Origin: Dryocola sp032000125
GTDB lineage: Bacteria > Pseudomonadota > Gammaproteobacteria > Enterobacterales > Enterobacteriaceae
DNA: 64,000 nucleotides
NCBI GenBank assembly: GCA_032000125.1
Contig: DAMALH010000002.1
Span: 1-64,000, forward strand
Direction of reading: 5' to 3'
Below the pieces are notes generated by a model. The model worked only from the letters and a program-made list of their open reading frames with translations, searched no databases and had not been told where the DNA came from. A program made the position numbers and the translations under genes. The stretch's first letter is position 1. Every line of letters starts with the position of its first letter. This document shows, in pieces, positions 34,521 to 42,266 of the stretch.

Positions 34521-35423
34521 TCAGTAACTCGGTTCCTGTAAGCCTTCCAGCACGCGCTGCTGATGGGCAAGTAACTCTGCTTTATCCACCACGGTGCGCA
34601 GCAGTTGCTGAATGGGTATGTCGTCGGCACGGGTCAAAATCACCGCTTCCGAAGCATCCGTGAAGCGCGGATCCCTCGTCAGAGGTTTCGCCAGCAGCCC
34701 GTGCGGTTCGAGATCGACCTCGTTGGTGACATTCCAGATAACCGCGTCAATCTCGCCTTTCGCGATACGATTCAGGCACTCGTGGTACGGAACATCCAGC
34801 ACTTCAACCGCCTGACCGGAGAAGTAAATATCCGTCATGATGCGCTGATCGGCCGAGCGCGGGTCCAGGCCCACTTTTTTAATCTGCTGCTCGCCTGCGC
34901 GGCAGATCAGCTTGTGTTCGCCGACGTAGGTATGCGGGCCAAGCTCCAGCGCCATGCACACATCGTCTTTATCGAAATAGCTTTGTGCCGCAAGCCGCGA
35001 CACCACCGCCAGATCGTAGACACCGTTAAGCAGGCATTCCACGCGGACATCTGAACCGCGCATATGGGCATAATAAAACGGGATGCCGTCAAACTGCGCC
35101 TTCAGCCCGCTCGCTAATCCTTCATACAGGCGGGTATAGGGCAAAGGCATGGCGCAGACCACGTTGCCGATATCCGCAAAGGCCAGCAGCGCTTTGTTAT
35201 CCATGCTGACCAGATAGCTGCCGTTACGCCCGCGTCTTTCAACCGTTACTGCCCCTGCCTTCTCAAGCGTTTTTAACGCCGTCTGGATCAACCCCACAGA
35301 AAATCGGCATTCGGTCGCCAGCTCATCAATGGTTTTTAATCTGTTGCCGCTTTTCTCACCCAGCAAATAACGCGCAAGGCTAGCCTGCGCAACGCCTTCT
35401 TTCTTGATAAAACTACGGCTCAT
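34521..35423 (-). CDS. yhfZ: Transcriptional regulator YhfZ
   Basis: A 300-residue protein with an N-terminal winged helix (about 10-70; TIDELATECRFSVGLIQTALKTLEKAGAV is a GntR-like helix-turn-helix) and a C-terminal domain (about 80-300) resembling a periplasmic-binding-protein fold that would bind a small ligand. First gene of the operon, so likely a local regulator. An extensive inverted repeat lies directly upstream of its ATG and is the obvious operator candidate. Confidence 0.87.
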   Translation of the reverse strand: MSRSFIKKEGVAQASLARYLLGEKSGNRLKTIDELATECRFSVGLIQTALKTLEKAGAVTVERRGRNGSYLVSMDNKALLAFADIGNVVCAMPLPYTRLYEGLASGLKAQFDGIPFYYAHMRGSDVRVECLLNGVYDLAVVSRLAAQSYFDKDDVCMALELGPHTYVGEHKLICRAGEQQIKKVGLDPRSADQRIMTDIYFSGQAVEVLDVPYHECLNRIAKGEIDAVIWNVTNEVDLEPHGLLAKPLTRDPRFTDASEAVILTRADDIPIQQLLRTVVDKAELLAHQQRVLEGLQEPSY

Positions 35424-35428
35424 ATTTA

Positions 35429-35476
35429 ATCTTCATTTTATTGAATACATTTATCTTCATTAAAATGAAGATAAAT
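35429..35476 (-). promoter_or_regulatory. Palindromic putative YhfZ operator
   Basis: A perfect inverted repeat has 12-bp arms, ATTTATCTTCAT (35449-35460) and ATGAAGATAAAT (35465-35476), with a 4-bp spacer. A third copy of the core, ATCTTCAT (35429-35436), lies 24 bp away in direct orientation and reaches to 6 bp from the yhfZ start codon. The layout suggests a dimer site plus an extra half-site repressing the operon. Confidence 0.65.
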
Positions 35477-35520
35477 GGCAAACGTGAGAGAGGCAAAAGG
35501 AGAATGGCATCACAAAAAGA

Positions 35521-35543
35521 AAAAACCCGCCTGGAATGGCGGG
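35521..35543 (-). terminator. Rho-independent terminator after trpS
   Basis: On the minus strand, arms CCCGCC (35538-35543) and GGCGGG (35526-35531) with a 6-nt loop are followed by a run of T. It closes the aroKB-damX-dam-rpe-gph-trpS transcript. Confidence 0.88.
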
Positions 35544-35566
35544 CTGATGATTAAGCAAAGCGAGGA

Positions 35567-36571
35567 TTAGGGCTGAGGGACAAAGCCAATCACTTCGTAC
35601 ACTTTTTTCAGCGTTGCGCTGGCATGGGAACGGGCCTTTTCAGCGCCGTCCTTCATGATCTGATGCAGGAAGGCTTCGTCATTGCGGTAACGGTTATAGC
35701 GCTCCTGGAGCTCGGTCAGCATGCCTGAAACGGCGTCCGCTACTTCGCCTTTCAGATGACCATACATCTTGCCTTCGAAATGCTGCTCAAGTTCCGGGAT
35801 AGTCCTGCCTGTTACGCCAGCCATAATATCCAGCAGGTTGGAAACCCCGGGTTTGTTTACCACGTCATAGCGCACGACAGGCGGTTCTTCGGAGTCGGTT
35901 ACCGCACGCTTAAGTTTCTTCACCACGGATTTCGGGTCTTCCAGCAGGCCGATAACGTTATTGCGGTTATCGTCCGACTTGGACATTTTCCGGGTCGGTT
36001 CCAGCAGGGACATTACGCGCGCGCCGGACTTAGGAATAAATGGCTCCGGCACCTTGAATACCTCGCCATACAGCGCGTTAAAGCGCGCGGCGATATCGCG
36101 GCTCAGCTCCAGATGCTGCTTCTGATCTTCACCCACCGGCACCAGATTGGTCTGGTAGATCAGGATATCGGCCGCCATCAGGACCGGATAGTCAAACAAG
36201 CCGGCGTTGATATTTTCAGCATAACGCGAAGACTTATCTTTAAACTGCGTCATGCGGCTTAGCTCACCGAAGTAGGTGTAGCAGTTCAGCACCCAGCTTA
36301 GCTGGGCATGTTCAGGCACGTGGGACTGAACGAAAATAGTGCTTTTTTCCGGATCGATGCCGCATGCAAGATAAAGCGCCAGCGTGTCGAGGGTCGCTTT
36401 ACGCAGCGCGCTCGCATCCTGACGCACGGTGATCGCGTGCTGGTCAACGATGCAGTAAATGCAGTGGTAATCGTCCTGCATGTGAACCCACTGACGCAGC
36501 GCACCCATGTAGTTACCGATGGTTAATTCACCTGAAGGCTGTGCGCCGCTAAAAACGATGGGCTTACTCAT
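35567..36571 (-). CDS. trpS: Tryptophanyl-tRNA synthetase
   Basis: TrpS charges tRNA-Trp. The 334-residue class I synthetase starts MSKPIVFSGAQPSGELTIGNYMGALRQW; the TIGN stretch is its HIGH motif and KMSKS near residue 195-199 the second signature. An upstream 22-codon extension is inside gph and is rejected. It overlaps the gph end by 8 nt. Confidence 0.98.
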   Translation of the reverse strand: MSKPIVFSGAQPSGELTIGNYMGALRQWVHMQDDYHCIYCIVDQHAITVRQDASALRKATLDTLALYLACGIDPEKSTIFVQSHVPEHAQLSWVLNCYTYFGELSRMTQFKDKSSRYAENINAGLFDYPVLMAADILIYQTNLVPVGEDQKQHLELSRDIAARFNALYGEVFKVPEPFIPKSGARVMSLLEPTRKMSKSDDNRNNVIGLLEDPKSVVKKLKRAVTDSEEPPVVRYDVVNKPGVSNLLDIMAGVTGRTIPELEQHFEGKMYGHLKGEVADAVSGMLTELQERYNRYRNDEAFLHQIMKDGAEKARSHASATLKKVYEVIGFVPQP

Positions 36572-37277
36572 GTTCTGATTCCTGATTTTCTTTGCAAGGG
36601 AGCCCAAGAGCGGGCAATAAGTCGCTGAACTTATCAAACACGACGTCCGGTTTGCTCAGTTCAATAGCTTCACCATAGTTGTAACCGTAGGTCATGCCCA
36701 CGCCTGGACAACCCGCAGCCTGGGCTGCAAGAATATCATTGCGGGAATCGCCCACAAACAGCAACGCCTCTGCGCTCAGGTTCAGCTTTTCCATAACTTT
36801 GAACAGCGGCTCCGGATGCGGCTTTTTATTTTCCACATCATCGCCGCCGATAACGACCTGGAAATACTCCGCGATGCCCAGTTTCTCAAGCAAAGGCATC
36901 ACAAACGGCGTCGGCTTATTGGTCACCAGCCCCATCGGCAGGCCGTGTTCTGCCAGTGCCGCCAGCGTGCTCGCCACGCCCGGAAACAGGAAGCTGCCTT
37001 CATCGACCGTCTGCGCATAGAACTTATCGAACAGTTTACGCGCCATCAGGCACTGATCGAACTGCGGCTCCTGACCTTTTAACGCCCACGTCAGCGCGCG
37101 CTGAACCAGCACATCAGCGCCGTTACCGATCCATTTTTCGACGTTCTCTTCACCGGCCGCAGGCAGCTCAAGCGCGTACAGCGTCCGATCCATCGCCTGG
37201 CTTAAGCCCAGCGCCGTATCCACCAACGTGCCGTCCAAATCAAAGGCGACACCGCGAATGTTTTGTAATTTATCCAT
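36564..37277 (-). CDS. gph: Phosphoglycolate phosphatase
   Basis: Gph removes phosphoglycolate formed during repair of oxidised DNA ends. The 237-residue HAD-family protein has the nucleophile motif FDLDGTLVDTA (about 12-22), the second motif VTNKPTP and the metal motif VGDSRND. It is shorter than E. coli Gph (252) because a lysine/proline-rich insert after LTWA is missing; the fold should not be affected. 8-nt overlaps on both sides couple it to rpe and trpS. Confidence 0.95.
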   Translation of the reverse strand: MDKLQNIRGVAFDLDGTLVDTALGLSQAMDRTLYALELPAAGEENVEKWIGNGADVLVQRALTWALKGQEPQFDQCLMARKLFDKFYAQTVDEGSFLFPGVASTLAALAEHGLPMGLVTNKPTPFVMPLLEKLGIAEYFQVVIGGDDVENKKPHPEPLFKVMEKLNLSAEALLFVGDSRNDILAAQAAGCPGVGMTYGYNYGEAIELSKPDVVFDKFSDLLPALGLPCKENQESEHE

Positions 37278-37947
37278 GACTTACCTTTGCCAGCTCATCG
37301 CGCATGCGATCGATGACCACTTTATAATCGGGTTGACTGAAGATAGCCGAGCCGGCGACAAACATATCCGCGCCCGCCGCCGCGATGTCGGCAATATTAT
37401 CGACTTTCACGCCGCCATCGACTTCAAGACGAATATCATAACCGGACGCGTCAATGCGCTCACGAACCTGGCGCAGTTTTTCCAGCGTATGCGGAATGAA
37501 AGACTGCCCGCCAAAGCCCGGATTGACAGACATCAGCAAAATGACGTCCAGTTTATCCATCACGTGGTCCAGCCAGCTAAGCGAAGTTGCCGGGTTAAAC
37601 ACCAGGCCTGCTTTGCAGCCGTGCTCTTTAATCAACTGCAGGGAGCGGTCAACGTGCTCGGAGGCTTCCGGATGGAAGGTGATGATGCTGGCGCCCGCTT
37701 CGGCGAAGTCCGGGATGATGCGATCGACAGGCTTGACCATCAGGTGCACGTCGATTGGCGCAGTGATGCCGTAATCACGCAGAGATTTCAGCACCATCGG
37801 TCCGATGGTTAAATTAGGGACATAGTGGTTATCCATAACATCGAAATGGACGACGTCGCTACCTGCGGCCAACACTTTGGCCGTGTCTTCGCCCAGGCGG
37901 GCAAAATCGGCAGACAGAATTGAGGGGGCAATCAAATACTGTTTCAT
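37270..37947 (-). CDS. rpe: Ribulose-phosphate 3-epimerase
   Basis: Rpe interconverts ribulose 5-phosphate and xylulose 5-phosphate in the pentose phosphate pathway. The 225-residue TIM barrel starts MKQYLIAPSILSADFARLGED. Metal-binding residues lie in VHFDVMDNHYVPN, IDVHLMV and EVDGGV. A 7-codon upstream start is open, but MKQYLIAPS matches the family and has GGAG upstream. Confidence 0.97.
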   Translation of the reverse strand: MKQYLIAPSILSADFARLGEDTAKVLAAGSDVVHFDVMDNHYVPNLTIGPMVLKSLRDYGITAPIDVHLMVKPVDRIIPDFAEAGASIITFHPEASEHVDRSLQLIKEHGCKAGLVFNPATSLSWLDHVMDKLDVILLMSVNPGFGGQSFIPHTLEKLRQVRERIDASGYDIRLEVDGGVKVDNIADIAAAGADMFVAGSAIFSQPDYKVVIDRMRDELAKVSHG

Positions 37948-37989
37948 CCGCTTCTCCTGGAGTTTCATTTTTGCGGGGCACGAAATGCC

Positions 37990-38805
37990 TCAGGCTACGC
38001 CGTAGAGCGCCAGCAGTTCGTCCACCTTGTTACGCGTTCCGCCATTTCTACTGATGCTGCGTCTTACCTGCAGCTTATGCAGCTTCGCCTGCTGATACCA
38101 CAGCTTGGTCAGCTCCGTATCGTGATTAGAAATCAGCACCGGAATGCCCTTCCTTTGCAGGTTTTCTGCCAGTTCTGCCAGATGCTGCTGCTGCACCATG
38201 CTAAAGCTGTCGGTATGGTATGCCGTGAAATTTGCCGTGGCAGATAACGGCGCATACGGCGGATCGCAATACACCACCGAGCCTGCGGCAACATTCGTCA
38301 TGCTGGCATCATACGACTGGCAGACAAAAGTAGCCTGCTGCGCCCGCTCGGCAAAATGGTGCAGCTCCTCTTCGGGGAAGTAAGGCTTGCTGTAGCGGCC
38401 AAACGGCACGTTGAATTCACCACGCAGGTTATACCGGCACAGGCCGTTGTAACAATGGCGGTTCAGGTATAAAAACAGCACCGCCCGACGAAACGCATCG
38501 CTGCACTGGTTAAATTCGGTGCGAAAACGGTAGAAGGCTTCGTTGTCGTTAAGCTCGGGCGTAAACAGGCCGCGGGCTTCCTGAACATACTCGTCAGTAC
38601 GCGCTTTGACAATGTTGTACAGGTTAATCAGATCGCTGTTGATATCCGCGAGGATATAGCGTGAATAGTCAGTGTTCAGAAAGACGGAGCCTGCGCCAAC
38701 GAACGGCTCAATCAGACAGTCACCTTCTGGCAGATACTTCTTTATGTCATCAAGCAGGGGGTATTTGCCCCCTGCCCATTTCAGAAAAGCGCGATTTTTT
38801 TTCAT
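37990..38805 (-). CDS. dam: DNA adenine methyltransferase Dam
   Basis: Dam methylates the adenine of GATC and guides mismatch repair, replication timing and gene control. The 271-residue N6-adenine methyltransferase has the AdoMet motif EPFVGAGSVFLN (about 33-44) and the catalytic DPPY at 181-184. It is slightly shorter than the E. coli enzyme (278) at the C-terminus. It lies 64 nt downstream of damX and 42 nt upstream of rpe in the aroK superoperon. Confidence 0.97.
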   Translation of the reverse strand: MKKNRAFLKWAGGKYPLLDDIKKYLPEGDCLIEPFVGAGSVFLNTDYSRYILADINSDLINLYNIVKARTDEYVQEARGLFTPELNDNEAFYRFRTEFNQCSDAFRRAVLFLYLNRHCYNGLCRYNLRGEFNVPFGRYSKPYFPEEELHHFAERAQQATFVCQSYDASMTNVAAGSVVYCDPPYAPLSATANFTAYHTDSFSMVQQQHLAELAENLQRKGIPVLISNHDTELTKLWYQQAKLHKLQVRRSISRNGGTRNKVDELLALYGVA

Positions 38806-38869
38806 GCTGTCTAACTATTTACACCTTCTCCAGCTGTGGAAAGGTTCCGACAGCGACTGCGCTTGTTCA

Positions 38870-40177
38870 TCACTTCAGATCGGACTGAACCTGATGAATT
38901 GGTTTTGCCCACGGGTTCTTCGCCTGCACGTCAGCCGGCAGCGTTGAAACGGCACGTTTCGCCTCGTCTTTGCTGGCATAAACGCCGCTTACCAGCACAT
39001 ACCATGGCTGACCGTTACGCACAGTCTGGTACACCATATAATGTTGCAGTTTCTCTTTCTTCGCCCATGCGTTCAGGTTTGTGGAATTAGAAGAAGAGCT
39101 GAGCTGCAGCGTGTAATGGCTTCCCGGCGCGCCTTTAATCGCGCTTGCATCACCGGTTACCGCTGCGCCGCTTGCCGCTGGAGCGGCAGCGCTGGCTGTC
39201 GCTTTCGGCGCCGCTGTTGTTGCCGCAGGCGCTTTAACAGGTTCTTTAGCCGGAGCCGCTACAGCAGGTTCGCTGCGTTTTGCAGCCGTAACAGGTTTAG
39301 GTTCCGCTACGTTAGTTTTCGCCGTCGCCTGAGGCCTGGTTTGTGCTGGCTGAGCTTTGTGCGGCTCAATCACCACTTTTTTACGCTCCGGACGCGTGGC
39401 AGGCTGACGAACCGGCTCGTTATTTGCAGTGGCCTGAGCCGGCGCAGACGAGGTGTTGCCACCCGCTACACGTGCAACCGTAGCCGGCTGCGTTGGCAAA
39501 GTAGAACCGCTTACCGCGTTATCTATCTGACCCTGCTGCGCTGTCAGCGCGTTGTTCAGATCGCCCGGGACTTCCACACGCTGCTGCCCTTCCGGGGTTG
39601 GCTGCGCTTGCGCTTCGGTTGGCGTAGAAGAAATAGGAGGTAAATTCACGTCCTGCGGCTGCTGTTGCTCCGCGTTCGCGGTCTGATTAGCAACGTTAGC
39701 ATCGCCGGGCTGAGGCTGGGAGCCATTCGCCTGATTGGCGACGGAATCATTAGCGCCAGACAGATCGATGTTCTTTTCCGCATTAGGATTTTTATTGGCG
39801 GTTTCGGTGTCGGTTGAAGGCGACTTGAGCGCGGAACCAATACCAATAATGAGCAGCAGCAGAACCAGGATACCAATCCCCATCATCAGATGCTGACGTG
39901 AGACGGGCACTTTTTGCTGCGGCGCTTTTTTACGACCGCGCGCGGGACGACGTTCAACGGCTTCGGCCTTCAGAACATCGTCACCTTCATACTGCTCTTC
40001 TTCGTATTCGTCGCGAGGGCGACGCGAACGCGAGGAACGAGGCTCGTCAGCATCAATGTCGACATCATCGACGTTGATCTGCGGTTCGTTATCGAACGCA
40101 TCAGAATTGCGGGAACGATCTCGACGACGATCGCTGGGATCGGGTTTCAGCTCGTCTTCTGGTTTGAATTCATCCAT
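38870..40177 (-). CDS. damX: Cell division protein DamX (SPOR domain)
   Basis: DamX is a bitopic membrane protein recruited to the septum through its SPOR domain, which binds glycan strands bare of stem peptides. The 435 residues comprise an acidic, Arg-rich cytoplasmic part (1-95), one membrane helix (about 97-117, MMGIGILVLLLLIIGIG), a long periplasmic Pro/Ala/Gln/Thr-rich linker and a C-terminal SPOR domain (about 350-430, HYTLQLSSSSN). The low-complexity linker is typical of the family. Confidence 0.95.
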   Translation of the reverse strand: MDEFKPEDELKPDPSDRRRDRSRNSDAFDNEPQINVDDVDIDADEPRSSRSRRPRDEYEEEQYEGDDVLKAEAVERRPARGRKKAPQQKVPVSRQHLMMGIGILVLLLLIIGIGSALKSPSTDTETANKNPNAEKNIDLSGANDSVANQANGSQPQPGDANVANQTANAEQQQPQDVNLPPISSTPTEAQAQPTPEGQQRVEVPGDLNNALTAQQGQIDNAVSGSTLPTQPATVARVAGGNTSSAPAQATANNEPVRQPATRPERKKVVIEPHKAQPAQTRPQATAKTNVAEPKPVTAAKRSEPAVAAPAKEPVKAPAATTAAPKATASAAAPAASGAAVTGDASAIKGAPGSHYTLQLSSSSNSTNLNAWAKKEKLQHYMVYQTVRNGQPWYVLVSGVYASKDEAKRAVSTLPADVQAKNPWAKPIHQVQSDLK

Positions 40178-40275
40178 TTAACACCCCACTCAAAGGCTTA
40201 TGCCAGCGATACGTACTTTGCACGTCACCCGAAGTTAAAAATCGCCCGGTTACGGCGACCAATCATTTCTAATAG

Positions 40276-41364
40276 TTAAGCCTGCTGACAATCAGCGATG
40301 GCTGACAGAACGACATCGTGTGGCACTCCGCCACGGACTTCACTCTTCCCTATAGCCTGCGGCAGCACAAGGCGCAGCTCGCCCCCCAGGACTTTCTTAT
40401 CACGCATCATGTGGGGCATATATGCGTCTGCTGACATTTCCCGCGGGCCGGTGACGGGTAACCCGGCGCGCTGTAACAATCTGATGACACGCTGAACGTC
40501 GGCTTCACTGAACTGCCCCAGGCGAAACGCCGTGCGTGCGGCCATGACCATACCTGCTGAAACGGCCTCGCCATGTAACCAGTTGCCATAGCCCATTTCG
40601 GCTTCAATCGCGTGACCAAAGGTATGGCCCAGATTGAGTAAAGCACGTAAGCCGCTTTCGCGCTCGTCTGCTGCCACAACTTCTGCTTTCAGCTCACAAC
40701 AACGGCGAATACAGTAAGCCATCGCCTTGCCGTCCAGCGCTAACAGCGCATCAAGATTATCCTCAAGCCAGCTAAAGAACGCCGCATCGAGAATAATGCC
40801 GTATTTGATAACCTCAGCCAGGCCCGACGCCAGTTCCCGTTTCGGTAAGGTGTGCAGACAGTCGAGATCCACCACCACCGAAGCAGGCTGGTAGAACGCG
40901 CCAATCATATTTTTACCGAGGGGATGGTTAACGGCTGTCTTGCCGCCGACGGAGGAGTCCACCTGCGAAAGCAGCGTGGTGGGAACCTGAATAAAACGTA
41001 CGCCGCGCTGATAGCTCGCTGCTGCAAAACCGGTCAGATCGCCCACCACGCCGCCGCCAAGGGCGATTAGCGTCGTGTCGCGGCCGTGCGGCTTTTCCAG
41101 CAGTGCCGTAAAGACGGTATCGAGTACAGCCAGGCTTTTGAATTTTTCGCCATCCGGCAGGATGACGGTATCGACCTTAACGCCCGCTTGCTCAAGCAGA
41201 CCACGAACCTTATCCAGGTAGAGTGGCGCAAGGGTTTCGTTAGTCACCAGCATCGTTTGATCGCCAGCCTTCAGCGGCCAAAAGGACGCCGAGTCATTAA
41301 ATAACCCGGCAGCGATGGTGATAGGGTAACTACGTTCCCCGAGAGTAACCGTTAACCTCTCCAT
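40276..41364 (-). CDS. aroB: 3-dehydroquinate synthase
   Basis: AroB performs the second step of the shikimate pathway, cyclising DAHP to 3-dehydroquinate with NAD+. The 362-residue protein has the NAD-binding GGGVVGDLTGFAA (about 103-115), the Zn2+-binding region with GHTFGHAIE (His near 264-268) and LDCLHTLPKRE. It is 60 nt downstream of aroK, which supplies a later step of the same pathway. Confidence 0.97.
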   Translation of the reverse strand: MERLTVTLGERSYPITIAAGLFNDSASFWPLKAGDQTMLVTNETLAPLYLDKVRGLLEQAGVKVDTVILPDGEKFKSLAVLDTVFTALLEKPHGRDTTLIALGGGVVGDLTGFAAASYQRGVRFIQVPTTLLSQVDSSVGGKTAVNHPLGKNMIGAFYQPASVVVDLDCLHTLPKRELASGLAEVIKYGIILDAAFFSWLEDNLDALLALDGKAMAYCIRRCCELKAEVVAADERESGLRALLNLGHTFGHAIEAEMGYGNWLHGEAVSAGMVMAARTAFRLGQFSEADVQRVIRLLQRAGLPVTGPREMSADAYMPHMMRDKKVLGGELRLVLPQAIGKSEVRGGVPHDVVLSAIADCQQA

Positions 41365-41424
41365 AACGCGAAGTCCACCTTAAGAAGCTTTGCCCGCAGG
41401 CGTCGTGTCTTGATTAAGCCAGAA

Positions 41425-41946
41425 TCAGTTGCTTTCCAACATATGAATAATCTGGTTAGCAACCACTTTGGCACTTTGGTCGTCAGTGCGAATCGTCACA
41501 TCCGCAATCTCTTCATAAAGCGGATTGCGTTCTTGCGCCAGGGCCTCAAGGACTTCACGAGGTGGCGTCTCAACCTGCAGCAACGGACGCTTTTTATCGC
41601 GCTGAGTGCGAGCAAGCTGCTTCTCAATCGTAGTTTCAAGGTAAACCACAACGCCACGGGCCGAGAGACGATTACGGGTTTCGCGAGACTTCACAGAGCC
41701 GCCACCGGTCGCCAGCACAATGCCCTGTTTTTCAGTGAGTTCGTTGATGATTTTTTCTTCGCGATCGCGGAAGCCTTCTTCGCCTTCAACGTCGAATACC
41801 CAGCCCACATCAGCTCCGGTACGTTTCTCAATCTCTTGATCAGAATCGAAAAATTCCATATTGAGTTGCTGAGCTAACTGACGCCCAATAGTGCTTTTGC
41901 CGGCACCCATAGGCCCAACCAGAAAGATATTGCGTTTCTCTGCCAT
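41425..41946 (-). CDS. aroK: Shikimate kinase I
   Basis: AroK phosphorylates shikimate at O3. The 173-residue NMP-kinase-fold protein has the P-loop GPMGAGKST (11-19), the shikimate-binding Asp in DSDQEIEKRTGADV (about 34-47) and the GGGSV loop (about 79-83). Its own ribosome binding site is poor (TAGTAGTACCGAAAAA precedes the ATG), but a short ORF ends 13 nt upstream, so translation may be coupled. Confidence 0.96.
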   Translation of the reverse strand: MAEKRNIFLVGPMGAGKSTIGRQLAQQLNMEFFDSDQEIEKRTGADVGWVFDVEGEEGFRDREEKIINELTEKQGIVLATGGGSVKSRETRNRLSARGVVVYLETTIEKQLARTQRDKKRPLLQVETPPREVLEALAQERNPLYEEIADVTIRTDDQSAKVVANQIIHMLESN

Positions 41947-41959
41947 TTTTTCGGTACTA

Positions 41960-42016
41960 CTAAGACAATTCGTTGATGATAAACCCGCCCGTTAACAACC
42001 TGCTGCGGCGAGACAT
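41960..42016 (-). CDS. Possible 18-codon leader ORF upstream of aroK
   Basis: The ORF reads MSRRSRLLTGGFIINELS. The ATG is preceded by GAGG at 9 nt, better than the site of aroK itself. Its TAG stop lies 13 nt before the aroK ATG. The short distance and the weak aroK site suggest a translated leader that couples to aroK. It has no attenuator-like codon run, and no protein function is proposed. It could also be the end of the longer open frame that starts near 42220. Confidence 0.4.
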   Translation of the reverse strand: MSRRSRLLTGGFIINELS

Positions 42017-42187
42017 GAACTGAAACCTCATAAGCGTGAGTTCGAGAATCAGACTAAAAATTATCTCAACACTCAAGGTAGTTTGGCAACCGATTAAATC
42101 ACTCAACGCCTCAGGTGAGAGGCGAAAAGTATAAATCAGCTTTATCGGACGCAGGAAAACCTTACCCTGCTTCTCGAAACGGTACAC

Positions 42188-42216
42188 CTTGTAAGCTAAT
42201 TCCTCTCTGGCGTCAA
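42188..42216 (-). promoter_or_regulatory. Candidate promoter of the aroK superoperon
   Basis: On the minus strand TTGACG (42211-42216) is separated by 17 bp from TACAAG (42188-42193). The -35 is one base off consensus; the -10 is weaker. Transcription would start about 235 nt before aroK, giving a long leader. Confidence 0.5.
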
Positions 42217-42266
42217 ACACCTGAGCTACGATTACGAGAAAAATCCCTCGTCTGCTTTAGAAAAAG

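Larger units (their letters stand above)
41947..42266 (-). promoter_or_regulatory. aroK upstream region (leader and promoter)
   Basis: The 320-nt gap between hofQ and aroK holds a promoter candidate at 42188-42216, an 18-codon ORF at 41960-42016 and no strong terminator after hofQ. An 86-codon frame (41960-42220) is open through most of it, in phase with the small ORF; it has no recognisable homologue. Confidence 0.6.

Noticed and set aside
36564..37277. Gph shorter than E. coli considered as an internal deletion
   Set aside because: All HAD motifs are intact, and the missing stretch is a variable insert, so it is natural length variation.
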